DNA from: VXYK01 sp965214565
Lineage (GTDB): Bacteria > Actinomycetota > Acidimicrobiia > Acidimicrobiales > Aldehydirespiratoraceae
Length of the DNA: 64,000 nt
NCBI GenBank assembly: GCA_965214565.1
Contig: OZ243951.1
Span: 1,922,001 to 1,986,000 of the forward strand
Direction of reading: 5' to 3'
Part shown: positions 51,334 to 60,445 of the stretch, in pieces
How positions within the stretch are numbered: position 1 is the stretch's first letter
Layout of the letters: every line of letters starts with the position of its first letter
Position numbers and translations under genes: made by a program
Notes under the pieces: model-generated
What the model saw: only the letters and a program-made list of their open reading frames with translations
The model's database searches: none
What the model was told of the DNA's origin: nothing

Positions 51334-53595
51334 ATGACCGAGCGGGGCGAGAGGCCCAAGTTTGGTTACATCCCGACGTTCGACGGGATGCGCGGGTTCT
51401 GGGTCGTGGTGGGCCCTCTGCTCTATCACGCACGTCCCGAGAGCATCCAGGGTGGTCTGGACATCGTCCCGGGGGGCATCTTGAGCCTCGACCTGTTCTT
51501 CGTGTTGTCGAGTTACCTGATCGTCAGCATCGCTCTGCGGGAGTGGGACGCGAACGGCCGTATCGACCTGGTCGCCTATGCGGGTCGTAGGGTCAGGCGA
51601 CTCTTCCCGGCCCTCTTTCTGGCTCTCGGCTTCCTTTCGGTCTACCTGGCGGTGGTGGGCGACCCGGACCTGATCGACCGCTGGACCGGCGCGATCGTCT
51701 CTGCGCTCGCGTACTGCGCCAACTGGCATGAGATCGTGGCGGGGGTCTCATATTTCGAGCAGTTCCTCACGCCCTCACCCCTGAAACATGTCTGGTCGTT
51801 CTCGATCGAGGAGCAGTTCTATCTCTTCGCGCCGCTGTTCCTGATCGCCGGTCTGCGCTGGGGTGGGCGCAGGGGCCGGGAGATCCTGCTGGCCGTGTCG
51901 GTGCTGGGCGCGCTCGGTTCGGCCTGGTGGATGAGCCGGGTACACGTCGTGGGGGAGGATCCGTCGAGGGCGTACTACGGAACCGACACTCGTGCTCAGG
52001 CGTTGTTCGTGGGTATCGCCATGGCGCTGGCGGTGCATCTGTACGGCCATCCCAGCACCGACCGGGGCAGGAGGGTGCTGGCCCTGATCGCCTATCCGGC
52101 GACGGCGTTCCATCTCTGGGCCGTGTTGGCGGTCAGTGAGCGAGAAGCCTGGATGTTCGAGAACGGCGGCTTCCTGTTGATCGCGGTGGCTTCGGGAGCG
52201 GCGCTGTTGGGACTGTCCCAGGAGGCGCCGTGGAGTCCGCTCTACCGGTTCTTTGCGTGGTCGCCGGTTCGTTATGTGGGGCGGATCTCCTATGGCCTCT
52301 ACTTGTACCACTGGCCGATCTACTTGTTGGTCGACTCTGAGCGGGCGGGAAGCCTGTTCGGGGTCGAACGACTCACGGGTTGGTCGTTGCTGGCTTTGCA
52401 TTTGTGCCTCACCCTGGTCGTTGCGGTGCTCTCGTTCCATCTGATCGAGCAGCCGTTCGTGAAGCGGCGCTGGCCGTTCACCCGCAAGGAACTGAGGCCG
52501 TTCGTGGCGGCGTTCGCCGGGGCTGCGGCGGTGGCGGTGATCCTGGCCGGTCTGCTCGTGGCACATACCCGTCGCCCGCCCGAGATCCGCCAGATCCTCG
52601 TGCCCACCGCCGCTGCGTCGTCGCCTGACTCAGCGGCGGAGGCTGCCGACGTTGAAGAGACCGGAGCTGAAGGCGCCGAGGCTTCAGGCCCAGGGTTTGA
52701 GGGCACAGGGTTGGAGGGCCCAGAGCTTGGGGGCACAGAGTCCGCCGATGAGCCTGCCGAACCCGGGTCAGGTCGGATCGACGCAAGCGACGATGTGAGC
52801 AGCGGCGCTCTGAGCGGTGGCGCGCCCGCTGAGGAACCGGTTGGCGCCTCTGGGAGAGACGCCACAGAAGAGCCGATTGACACAGGTCCGGTGCGTATCC
52901 TGACGGTGGGGGACTCGGTGATGGCTCAGATCGGTGACGCACTCGTCGAGTGGACGCTGGAGAACCCCGATGCTGGGGTGATCGTCTTCGACGAGGCCCA
53001 TATCGGTTGTGGGACCGTCAGGTTCGGCCTCAAGCGTGTGCCCGACGGTTCAGAGGGCCCCGTCGGCGACCTCTGTTCCAACTGGGCGGTCCCAGCTGAT
53101 CCCGAGTCGGTCTCACGAGAGGACGTCGTTTCCTGGACCACCGTGGTCGAGGTGTTCGCTCCAGACATTGTGATCACCCATGTCAGCCCCTGGGACATCA
53201 CCGATCGACTGATCCCAGGAGTGGCAGGCGATGAATGGACGAACATTGGTGAGCCGGCGTTCGATGCCTACGCGGTGAGCGAGTACGGCGCCGCGATCGA
53301 ACTCCTGACATCGACCGGCGCGGACCTCTATTTTCTGGAGGGGGCCGACCACAATCGGCCGATAACCCCCCAGAACACCCCTGAACGGGTCGCGTTGTTG
53401 AACCAGCTGGTCTCTGAGGTGGCTGAGGACTCCGATGCGCCGGTCACGATGGTCGACTTTCCAGGATGGATCGGCGAGGTGGGAAGCGACCGCGAATTGA
53501 GCGTTCGCGACGACGGCCTGCACCTTTCCGCCGAGGGACTGGTCGAGGTGGTCGACTGGCTCCTGTTCGACGTCTTGGGCCTTGCTCCGCGCTAG
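51334..53595 (+). CDS. Acyltransferase (OafA/AT3 type) with C-terminal SGNH domain
   Basis: 753 residues from ATG 51334 (TTG 51313 and GTG 51322 in frame). N-terminal AT3 membrane domain with ~10 helices: FDGMRGFWVV, the FFVLSSYLI helix and HVWSFSIEEQFYLFAPL. A long Ala/Glu/Gly/Pro linker (~425-520) leads to an SGNH hydrolase-like domain with GDSVMAQIGDAL and catalytic D-x-x-H (DDGLHLS). The pair typically O-acetylates extracytoplasmic glycans. The two genes following are unrelated, so the target glycan is unknown. Confidence 0.85.
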   Translation: MTERGERPKFGYIPTFDGMRGFWVVVGPLLYHARPESIQGGLDIVPGGILSLDLFFVLSSYLIVSIALREWDANGRIDLVAYAGRRVRRLFPALFLALGFLSVYLAVVGDPDLIDRWTGAIVSALAYCANWHEIVAGVSYFEQFLTPSPLKHVWSFSIEEQFYLFAPLFLIAGLRWGGRRGREILLAVSVLGALGSAWWMSRVHVVGEDPSRAYYGTDTRAQALFVGIAMALAVHLYGHPSTDRGRRVLALIAYPATAFHLWAVLAVSEREAWMFENGGFLLIAVASGAALLGLSQEAPWSPLYRFFAWSPVRYVGRISYGLYLYHWPIYLLVDSERAGSLFGVERLTGWSLLALHLCLTLVVAVLSFHLIEQPFVKRRWPFTRKELRPFVAAFAGAAAVAVILAGLLVAHTRRPPEIRQILVPTAAASSPDSAAEAADVEETGAEGAEASGPGFEGTGLEGPELGGTESADEPAEPGSGRIDASDDVSSGALSGGAPAEEPVGASGRDATEEPIDTGPVRILTVGDSVMAQIGDALVEWTLENPDAGVIVFDEAHIGCGTVRFGLKRVPDGSEGPVGDLCSNWAVPADPESVSREDVVSWTTVVEVFAPDIVITHVSPWDITDRLIPGVAGDEWTNIGEPAFDAYAVSEYGAAIELLTSTGADLYFLEGADHNRPITPQNTPERVALLNQLVSEVAEDSDAPVTMVDFPGWIGEVGSDRELSVRDDGLHLSAEGLVEVVDWLLFDVLGLAPR

Positions 53596-53663
53596 ATTCC
53601 CGGCATCTGCCAGTCCTGGCACCCGAAGGTTTCCGGCAGTTTCGTCTCTGGGGCAAGGTCGCG

Positions 53664-54233
53664 CTAGATCCCCGAGACCTGTTGGCGTTGGTACCTGGCG
53701 GGGTCGGTCCACGCCCCCGTTTCGGCGTCGAACTGTGCGGCAGCGGCGCTCATCTGATCTGTGCGCCCGGCACGAGCCGCCGTCGATGAGATTTCGAGCA
53801 GATCCTCGGGAACGGGCAGACGCAGCTCCCGAGGAGTCACATGCGGGGGCCGGGGAGCCAGCGCAACGGTCGGCAGGCGTCTCACCGCCTCGTCGCGGGT
53901 CCGTTCATCGTCGTTGTACCATCGCGGATCGTTCACCTGGTGCCATTTGTCGGCGCCCATCACCACCAGGTCGTAGCCGTCGGCAATCTCTGTGATCAGT
54001 TGAGCCTCGGTGATGACGACCGCGAGGCTCTGGTGATCCCGCAACGAAGCTTCGATCACTTCGATCCGGTGCCTGAAGCTCGGTACTTCCACATCAGCCT
54101 TGCCCAAGGGGCTCATCGATAGCGCGAAGTCGAGCCTCTGCAGCGAAAATTCCGCGACCGCAGCGTGCGCGATCTCAAGGTGTGCCCTGGTAGGCGGGTT
54201 GAACGACCCCGGATATACGCCGATGCGTGCCAC
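53664..54233 (-). CDS. Nicotinate-nucleotide adenylyltransferase-like protein (NadD family)
   Basis: 189 residues from GTG 54233. The nucleotidyltransferase motif is GVYPGSFNPPTRAHLEIAHAA, with PTRAH in place of the usual P-x-x-x-GH, and the C-terminal ISSTAAR resembles ISST-x-IR of NadD. WYNDDERTRDEAVRRLP is an unusual central segment. It probably adenylates a mononucleotide, though the altered first motif makes the exact substrate uncertain. No clear ribosome site precedes the GTG. Divergent from the ilv leader. Confidence 0.65.
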   Translation of the reverse strand: MARIGVYPGSFNPPTRAHLEIAHAAVAEFSLQRLDFALSMSPLGKADVEVPSFRHRIEVIEASLRDHQSLAVVITEAQLITEIADGYDLVVMGADKWHQVNDPRWYNDDERTRDEAVRRLPTVALAPRPPHVTPRELRLPVPEDLLEISSTAARAGRTDQMSAAAAQFDAETGAWTDPARYQRQQVSGI

Positions 54234-54291
54234 TGGAGAAACGATGCTACAGAAGCAGATCTTCGCGAGGGAGCAAGAGCGAAAGGCAAGG

Positions 54292-54375
54292 GTGTTGTCA
54301 AGCGGAGCTTCAGCAGCCATACTTCTGGTTGTGAGCCTGCGCCCAGATGTCGACCCAGTAGTACTCGACAGCTAG
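54292..54375 (+). CDS. ilv operon leader peptide
   Basis: 27 residues from GTG 54292, preceded by purine-rich AAGGCAAGG. The peptide contains ILLVV (codons ATA CTT CTG GTT GTG) and VVL (GTA GTA CTC), including codons that are rare in this high-GC genome, and ends 35 bp before a terminator hairpin. This is the layout of ribosome-mediated attenuation by branched-chain amino acid supply. A shorter version could start at GTG 54331, but that would leave out the ILLVV run. Confidence 0.65.
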   Translation: MLSSGASAAILLVVSLRPDVDPVVLDS

Positions 54376-54410
54376 CGCACGTACGCGAAACCACAGCCGT
54401 TCGTGCGCCT

Positions 54411-54443
54411 CGACCTCCCGGAAGGGAGGTCGTTTCGTGTTTT
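54411..54443 (+). terminator. Intrinsic terminator / attenuator upstream of ilvB
   Basis: Perfect 9-bp stem CGACCTCCC (54411-54419) / GGGAGGTCG (54424-54432), GGAA loop, then TTTCGTGTTTT. It sits between the leader peptide and ilvB on the same strand, so read-through would depend on ribosome stalling in the leader. I did not work out the competing antiterminator fold. Confidence 0.75.
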
Positions 54444-54473
54444 CGGCGCATACTTCAATAGCAACCAGCAGAC

Positions 54474-56246
54474 ATGCGGGATGAGTCCATGAACAACAAA
54501 CAGCAGATGTGTGGCGGAGAGGCCTTGGTGAAGGCCCTTGAGAGCGCCGGGGTCGAAGTGATGTTCGGCCTGCCTGGTGGCGCCATCCTCCCCGTCTACG
54601 ACCCGATCATCGACAGTTCGATTCGCCACATCCTCGTGCGCCACGAACAGGGTGCGGGCCACATGGCCGAAGGCTACGCGCATGCCACCGGAAGGCCCGG
54701 AGTGGTGATGGTCACCAGCGGCCCCGCGGCTACCAACGTCGTCACGCCCCTGTGCGACGCCTTCCTCGACTCGGTCCCGATGGTCTGCATCACCGGGCAG
54801 GTCCCCTACGCCGCGATCGGCACCGACGCCTTCCAGGAGTGCGACACGACCGGGATTACCATGGCGGTCACAAAGCACAACTTCCTGGTCACTGAGGCCC
54901 AAGACATCCCCAGAACCATCCGCGCCGCGTTCCACATCGCCACCACGGGCCGCCCCGGCCCGGTGCTCGTCGACATCCCCAAAGACATCGTCGATCCGGC
55001 AAACCCCCGCTCAGCGATGACCTGGTACGAGGCGACTGACGCCGACATGGACCTTCCCGGCTACAACCCCATCACCCAGGGTGACCCCGAACTGATCCGC
55101 GCCGCCGCGGAGATGATCAGCGAGGCGCAGCGGCCAGTGCTATACGTGGGTGGCGGGATCCTCAAGTCCCGTGCCGCCGAAGCGCTGCTGGAGTTCGCGG
55201 AGATGGTCCAGATACCGGTGGTCACCACCCTGATGGCCCGCGGCGCTTTCCCCGACAGCCATGGCCTGTGCCTGGGCATGCCCGGCATGCACGGCAACTT
55301 CACCGCGGTCACAGCCATGCAGCGCTCCGATCTGTTGATCTCGCTGGGTGCCCGCTTCGACGACCGGGTCACCGGCAAGCTCGACGGGTTCGCCCCCGAC
55401 GCCAAGATCATCCACGTCGACATCGATCCCGCCGAACTCGGCAAGGTCCGCAGAGTCGACATCGGGATACAGGGCGACTGCCGACTGGTCATCGAGGGCC
55501 TTACCGCGGCGATGCGCGAACTGGGCGGCACGGAAGTGCAGGCTGATCGCAGCGCCTGGCGCTCGACCATCTCAGGCTGGCAGGAGAAGTTCCCGCTCGT
55601 GTATGAGCAGTCTGAACTCGGTGAGAGGCTCAAACCGCAATATGTGCTCGAGGAACTCCGTGACAACAACCCGCCCGACACCATCGTCACCTCGGGCGTG
55701 GGCCAGCATCAGATGTACGCCAGCCAGTACTGGCGCTTCGACCACCCCTACACTTGGATCAACTCCGGCGGCCTGGGAACGATGGGATTCTCCATCCCGG
55801 CGGCCATCGGCGCCAAGGTTGGGATGCCCGACCGCAGGGTCTGGTCTGTCGACGGCGACGGCTGCTTCCAGATGACCGCACAGGAACTGGTCACCGCCTC
55901 GGTCGAAGACATCCCGATCAAGGTCGCGTTGCTGAACAACTCGTATCTGGGCATGGTCCGCCAGTGGCAGGAGATGTTCTACGACGAGCGGTTCAGCGAG
56001 GTCTACCTGTCCGAGCAGACCCCCGACTATGTCAAGTGGTCCGAGGCGATGGGCTGCGTCGGGATCCGGGTGGAGTCACCCGAGGAGGTCGCGCCGGCGA
56101 TCGCCAAGGCCAACGAGATCAACGACCGTCCGGTCGTGGTCGAGTTCCGTACCGATCCTCGTGAGAACGTCTTCCCGATGGTTCCGGCAGGAAAGTCGAA
56201 CTCTGAACTGGTGGTCGACCCCAGCCAGCAGGGCCTGGAACGATGA
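54474..56246 (+). CDS. ilvB: Acetolactate synthase large subunit
   Basis: 590 residues. ThDP-dependent fold: GLPGGAILPVYDP, the cofactor-activating Glu in VRHEQGAGHMAEGYA, GDGCFQMTAQELVTA followed by the NNSYLGMV Mg/ThDP motif. First step of valine/leucine/isoleucine synthesis. ATG 54474 used; ATG 54489 is in frame. Ten bases precede ilvN. Regulated by the leader/terminator just upstream and probably by IlvN feedback. Confidence 0.95.
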   Translation: MRDESMNNKQQMCGGEALVKALESAGVEVMFGLPGGAILPVYDPIIDSSIRHILVRHEQGAGHMAEGYAHATGRPGVVMVTSGPAATNVVTPLCDAFLDSVPMVCITGQVPYAAIGTDAFQECDTTGITMAVTKHNFLVTEAQDIPRTIRAAFHIATTGRPGPVLVDIPKDIVDPANPRSAMTWYEATDADMDLPGYNPITQGDPELIRAAAEMISEAQRPVLYVGGGILKSRAAEALLEFAEMVQIPVVTTLMARGAFPDSHGLCLGMPGMHGNFTAVTAMQRSDLLISLGARFDDRVTGKLDGFAPDAKIIHVDIDPAELGKVRRVDIGIQGDCRLVIEGLTAAMRELGGTEVQADRSAWRSTISGWQEKFPLVYEQSELGERLKPQYVLEELRDNNPPDTIVTSGVGQHQMYASQYWRFDHPYTWINSGGLGTMGFSIPAAIGAKVGMPDRRVWSVDGDGCFQMTAQELVTASVEDIPIKVALLNNSYLGMVRQWQEMFYDERFSEVYLSEQTPDYVKWSEAMGCVGIRVESPEEVAPAIAKANEINDRPVVVEFRTDPRENVFPMVPAGKSNSELVVDPSQQGLER

Positions 56247-56256
56247 GAGGCGAACG

Positions 56257-56748
56257 ATGAGCGGCCCGGACACCTTCCATACGATCGTCACTACCGTCGA
56301 GAACAAACCAGGGGTCCTGGCCCGGGTTTCGGGGCTTTTCGCACGCCGAGGGTTCAACATCGAGTCGCTGGCCGTGGCCCCCACCGACGACGAGCGTTTC
56401 AGCCGCATCACCTTCACCGTCGACGTCGAGTCGGCACCGCTCGAGCAGGTCGTCAAGCAGCTCGACAAGCTCATCAACGTCGTTGAGATCCAGGAGTTGC
56501 CGCCCGAGGACTGCGTGTCACGAGAATTGATGTTGGTGACCGTTGCCGCTGAGGCACACCGTCGTCGAGATCTGATGGAACTCATCGATGACTGGCGGGC
56601 GTACGTATTGGCGGAGAACACCGAGAGAATCATGCTGTCGTTCTCGGCCCGCACTGCCCGACTCGACGAGTTCGAGGAATGTCTGCGACCCTTCGGGATC
56701 GTGGAACTTCAGCGAACCGGACGGGTGGCGCTCCCAGCGCTCGACTGA
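56257..56748 (+). CDS. ilvN: Acetolactate synthase small (regulatory) subunit
   Basis: 163 residues. N-terminal ACT domain HTIVTTVENKPGVLARVSGLFARRGFNIESL binds valine for feedback inhibition of IlvB; the second half is the usual ALS C-terminal domain. ATG 56257 with GAGAGG ribosome site at 56245-56250; the upstream open frame lies inside ilvB. Confidence 0.95.
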   Translation: MSGPDTFHTIVTTVENKPGVLARVSGLFARRGFNIESLAVAPTDDERFSRITFTVDVESAPLEQVVKQLDKLINVVEIQELPPEDCVSRELMLVTVAAEAHRRRDLMELIDDWRAYVLAENTERIMLSFSARTARLDEFEECLRPFGIVELQRTGRVALPALD

Positions 56749-56800
56749 CCGATCACTGAGAAACAAGACAAGAAAAAACACACAACAGAGAGGCTTCGCG

Positions 56801-57838
56801 GTGGCGAACATCTACTACGAAAAAGACGTTGACCGTTCCCAGATCCTCAACCGTAAGGTTGCGGTGCTCGGATACGGCTCGCAGGGGCACGCCCATGCAC
56901 TCAACCTGAAGGAGTCGGGGGTAGACGTGAGAGTCGGCCTACGCGACGGCTCTTCATCGGCCGCCAAAGCACAGGCCGCCGGGCTCAACGTGGCGTCCAT
57001 CGCCGACGCCTGCGCCGAGGCCGACGTCGTCATGATGCTCATGCCCGACACCGAGATGGCCTCCATCTACGAAGAACATGTCGCCCCCAACCTCGGCGAC
57101 GGCGACGCACTGTTCTTCGCCCACGGATTCAACATCCGCTTCGACCTGATCGAGCCGGCAGTCAACCTCGATGTGTGCATGGTCGCACCCAAGGGCCCTG
57201 GCCACCTGGTGCGCCGCACCTACAGCGAAGGCGGCGGGGTGCCGTGTCTCATCGCAGTCGAACAGGACGCCAGCGGTTCAGCCAAAGCTCTGGCTCTGGC
57301 ATACGCCGATGCCATCGGCGGCGCCCGTGCCGGGGTCATCGAGACGACGTTCACCGAGGAGACCGAGACGGACTTGTTCGGTGAGCAGGCAGTGCTGTGC
57401 GGTGGCACGACAAGGCTGGTACAGGCGGGTTTCGAGACTTTGATCGAGGCTGGCTACCAGCCCGAGGTCGCCTACTTCGAATGTCTCCACGAGCTCAAGC
57501 TGATCGTCGACCTGATGTACGAGGAGGGGATCGCGGGAATGCGCTACTCGGTGTCTGACACTGCTGAGTGGGGTGACCTGAGCTGTGGACCGAAGGTCAT
57601 CGACGACCGTGTCAAAGCCACTATGAAGACGCTCCTCACCGACATCCAGGACGGAACCTTCGCGCAGAACTGGGTGGCCGAGAGCCGCTCCGGTCGCGAT
57701 AACTTCCTCGCCCTGGAGCAGGCGGGCCATGACCATCCGATAGAGACGGTCGGTAAGGAGCTCCGCGCCATGATGCCCTGGATCTCAGCCGGAAAGCAGT
57801 CGGTCGCCGAAACCTCCGGCGGCCAGGGCATGGCCTGA
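56801..57838 (+). CDS. ilvC: Ketol-acid reductoisomerase (class I)
   Basis: 345 residues, class I length. Rossmann GYGSQGHAHALNLKESG, Mg ligands D and E in ETDLFGEQAVLCGG and the knotted C-terminal domain. Rearranges and reduces acetolactate/acetohydroxybutyrate. GTG 56801 with GAGAGG site about 8 bp upstream. The 52-bp gap after ilvN is AT-rich (AAGACAAGAAAAAACACACAAC), unusual here. Confidence 0.95.
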   Translation: MANIYYEKDVDRSQILNRKVAVLGYGSQGHAHALNLKESGVDVRVGLRDGSSSAAKAQAAGLNVASIADACAEADVVMMLMPDTEMASIYEEHVAPNLGDGDALFFAHGFNIRFDLIEPAVNLDVCMVAPKGPGHLVRRTYSEGGGVPCLIAVEQDASGSAKALALAYADAIGGARAGVIETTFTEETETDLFGEQAVLCGGTTRLVQAGFETLIEAGYQPEVAYFECLHELKLIVDLMYEEGIAGMRYSVSDTAEWGDLSCGPKVIDDRVKATMKTLLTDIQDGTFAQNWVAESRSGRDNFLALEQAGHDHPIETVGKELRAMMPWISAGKQSVAETSGGQGMA

Positions 57839-57862
57839 GCCGTTCCCCAAGCCGGGGGCGGC
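57839..57862 (+). terminator. Weak hairpin after ilvC
   Basis: GCCGTTCCCC (57839-57848) can pair with GGGGGCGGC (57854-57862) around a 5-nt loop with an internal mismatch. No T-run. It lies between the convergent ilvC and DUF2007 genes and could weakly terminate either transcript. Confidence 0.3.
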
Positions 57863-57864
57863 GT

Positions 57865-58239
57865 TCAGGGAAACTGTCCCTGCATGGCCACGTAGGCGAG
57901 CAGCGCCAGGGACAACAGGACGGTCCCCGGGATCGCCCAGAAGACGGCCCATCCCGCCCAGCGGATCCACTTGGGCCGGTCCGCGAAGCGGCGATAGAAG
58001 TAGGCGGTCTCCAGCGCTTGGAGTTCTTCGTCGGGCTCGACTCCGTGGCTCAACAGTTCCCGTGCATCCTCGGCGACTTCTTCGCGCACCACGACCCGGA
58101 AACCCGGATCGGTCACAAGATGGGGGGCGACCGAGTGCGCAGGGTCGGCCATCACCGCCCCTTGTAGACCTGCGTCATCAAGCATCGCCACCGCCAGATC
58201 AGCGTCGAACTTCGAGTTGTACTCCCCGACGATGCTCAT
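57865..58239 (-). CDS. DUF2007-type protein with C-terminal membrane helix
   Basis: 124 residues from ATG 58239. The N-terminal MSIVGEYNSKFDADLAVAMLDDAGLQGAVMADP ... FRVVVREEVAEDARELL is the DUF2007 (putative signal-transducing) fold; a hydrophobic segment near 100-120 anchors it to the membrane. Role unknown. Divergent from the next gene with 244 bp between starts. Confidence 0.7.
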   Translation of the reverse strand: MSIVGEYNSKFDADLAVAMLDDAGLQGAVMADPAHSVAPHLVTDPGFRVVVREEVAEDARELLSHGVEPDEELQALETAYFYRRFADRPKWIRWAGWAVFWAIPGTVLLSLALLAYVAMQGQFP

Positions 58240-58483
58240 GCCCGAAAGTGGTTCCACCCTGAGGAGTCTGGCACCACGGCGTCGCGAAGCGGCACACAGG
58301 TCATCAGCAAGGTTGCAGAATCCATCAGTTCCCGCTGCGACACTTCGTGATCTTCGGTCGCGGCGTTCTGCGAGGTCAATCCGCTCGGCCTCTTGCTTGG
58401 GGGTATCCGTTTGGTGGAACACGCGCGAATCTGCGAATCTTCTCGCAGAACCAAGCCCCAAGGTGACGACAAGGGAGCAGGCC

Positions 58484-59620
58484 GTGCTCAGCAAGTTCGA
58501 CGACTATCCGATCCACCAGACCCCGGACCCCATCGCCCATCCGGCGAGCAGCGACAAGGACTCTTATGAGCGGTACTGGTTCAACGGGTACTCGAGGGCC
58601 GGTGACATGTACCTCGGCATCGGAACCGCCCTCTACCCCCATCTGGGTATCCGGGACTGCGGGATCTCGATCGTCTACGGGGGCCGCCAGTACGCCTTCC
58701 ACGCCTCGGCCCGTGCCGGCGCCGAACCGAGCGAGATGAGGGTTGGGCCGTTCAATCTTGAGATCGTCGACCCGATGCGGTCCTGTCGGGTCACACTCGA
58801 CCGCAACGACACGGACTTCGCCTGCGACCTGCTGTTCGAGGGACGCACGGGCAATGTTGAGGAACCGCGCCACCATTTCGGCAGCGGCCTTCGCAAAAGC
58901 ATGGACACGACCCGCTTCGCCCAGCTCGGGCATTGGAGCGGATGGGTCACCTTCGGTGGACAGCGCCTTGATCTGGAGCGTTCCCAGACCTGGGGGACCA
59001 AGGACCGTTCGTGGGGCATCCGACCACTGATCGGCGGTGACACCCGCGGGGCGCCCCAGCCGCCCCGGGAAGGAGGGATCTTCTTTTTGTGGGCACCGAT
59101 CAACTTCGAGGACATGTGCATCCACTATCAGCTCTTCGAAGACTTCAAGGGTCGTCCGCTCTTCAATGTCGGGGCGATCCTGCCGGTCTACGAATCGCCC
59201 AGTGACATCCCCGGTGTTGAGGACGACACCGCGAACGACATGCGCAATCTCGAGCACAAGCTCACGTTCAAGTCGGGCATCCGCATGGTCAGCGACGCCA
59301 CCATCGCCATGACCTCGATCGATGACGGAACCCGTCACGAGGTGCACCTTGAACCGATTTTCACATTCCGTATGAAGGGCATCGGTTACATGCATCCCAA
59401 ATGGGTGCACGGCCAGTGGCACGGCGAGTTGGCGATGGAGAGCGAGTCGTGGGCGCTCGACGAGGTCGATGAGATGGCCTATGAGAACCAGCATGTGCAG
59501 CACCTCGTCTGGGCGGACTACGGCGATCGGCGCGGAATCGGCGTGCTCGAGCAGGTGATGCTCGGCCCGTACCGCCCTTACGGACTCGAGGGCGGCTGGC
59601 AGGCCCCCTCCTACGACTAG
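58484..59620 (+). CDS. Conserved hypothetical protein, AttH/hydroxyneurosporene-synthase-like β-fold suspected
   Basis: 378 residues from GTG 58484, with GGGAG ribosome site at 58473-58477. No signal peptide. Many Trp/Tyr/His residues in short β-strands (YERYWFNGYSRAGDMYLGIGTALYPH, SWGIRPLIGGD) suggest the lipocalin-like double-β domain of AttH/DUF1702-type proteins, which often bind or modify hydrophobic molecules. This is a weak impression from pattern. The 244 bp upstream contain no gene. Confidence 0.55.
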   Translation: MLSKFDDYPIHQTPDPIAHPASSDKDSYERYWFNGYSRAGDMYLGIGTALYPHLGIRDCGISIVYGGRQYAFHASARAGAEPSEMRVGPFNLEIVDPMRSCRVTLDRNDTDFACDLLFEGRTGNVEEPRHHFGSGLRKSMDTTRFAQLGHWSGWVTFGGQRLDLERSQTWGTKDRSWGIRPLIGGDTRGAPQPPREGGIFFLWAPINFEDMCIHYQLFEDFKGRPLFNVGAILPVYESPSDIPGVEDDTANDMRNLEHKLTFKSGIRMVSDATIAMTSIDDGTRHEVHLEPIFTFRMKGIGYMHPKWVHGQWHGELAMESESWALDEVDEMAYENQHVQHLVWADYGDRRGIGVLEQVMLGPYRPYGLEGGWQAPSYD

Positions 59621-59701
59621 CCGCACGAAACCTGCGCGTTCAGCCACATCCAGTGTGGTTTTTCGCGCAGATTTGGTGGGACTGGGGGCTGGCGGGGTGG
59701 G

Positions 59702-60435
59702 TCAGCTTGCGGGGTCGATGAGGCGGAACGCTTCGGCGTACCGCACGCCTCCGCGGCGGCCATGGTCGCGGGCTACGCCCAGGATCCGTTGACGGAACCC
59801 CTCCGTCTGTGCCCCGTCGTCGCCCTCGTCGATCTCCATGGTGGTCTCGAACTGAGACTCGTGAGCAAGCAGCGCCGAGACTTTGGCATCGAGGTGCGAC
59901 TGTCCGACAGCTTCGAGGTGGTCGGGTTCCTCGCACTCGAACAGCAGCAGCGCAGCCGGCCGATGATGGGCGATGCCGTGCTCACGGTGGTAGTGGGGGT
60001 CGCGGGCAGCGACCACGGAGTCGACTGTCAGCCAACCGGCGGCCCGATGGTCGGGGTGGATGCGCCAGCGCTGCCACGGGTCGTGGCCCAGAACGACTTC
60101 CGGTTTCAGTTCCCGGATGATGCGGCTGAGCAGGCTGCGCTGGGCTCGATGCCGTGGTCGAGCTCACCGTCCTGCGCGCCTAGGAAGCGCACCTCACCGC
60201 TGGCCCCGAGTCGGCGGGCCGCCTCCCGCTGCTCGGCTTGTCGGCGGGCTGTCAGTGCATCTGTATCGGCATCGACATCCCAGGTGCCCTTACTCCCGTC
60301 GGTGCAGTTCAACAGATGTATCGTGGCCCCGGCTTCAGCCCACTTGGCCAGCGTGGCACCGCACCCGAATTCCACATCATCGGGATGCGCGGCGATCGCC
60401 AGTGCGGATGCGGGTGGCGGAAGGTCTATTCGCAT
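59702..60435 (-). pseudogene. PIG-L family deacetylase, frameshifted
   Basis: Start ATG 60435: the N-terminal half encodes ALAIAAHPDDVEFGCGATLAKWAEAG (AHPDD zinc/catalytic motif) through DGELDHGIEP. The frame then fails (stop within 12 codons), while another frame continues with RSLLSRIIRELKPEVVLGHDPWQRWRIHPDHRAAGW and the rest of the protein to 59702. One missing base in the CCC run opposite 60142-60144 restores ~245 residues with both zinc motifs (AHPDD, HPDH). It would deacetylate an N-acetylglucosaminyl-type substrate. Real mutation or consensus error are both possible. 10 bp after cofC. Confidence 0.8.
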
Positions 60436-60445
60436 GGCCCGGTCC

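Noticed and set aside
54100..54291. Longer version of the ilv leader frame starting at 54100
   Set aside because: This part overlaps the divergent NadD-like gene and has no ribosome site; the Ile/Leu/Val-rich part begins after GTG 54292.
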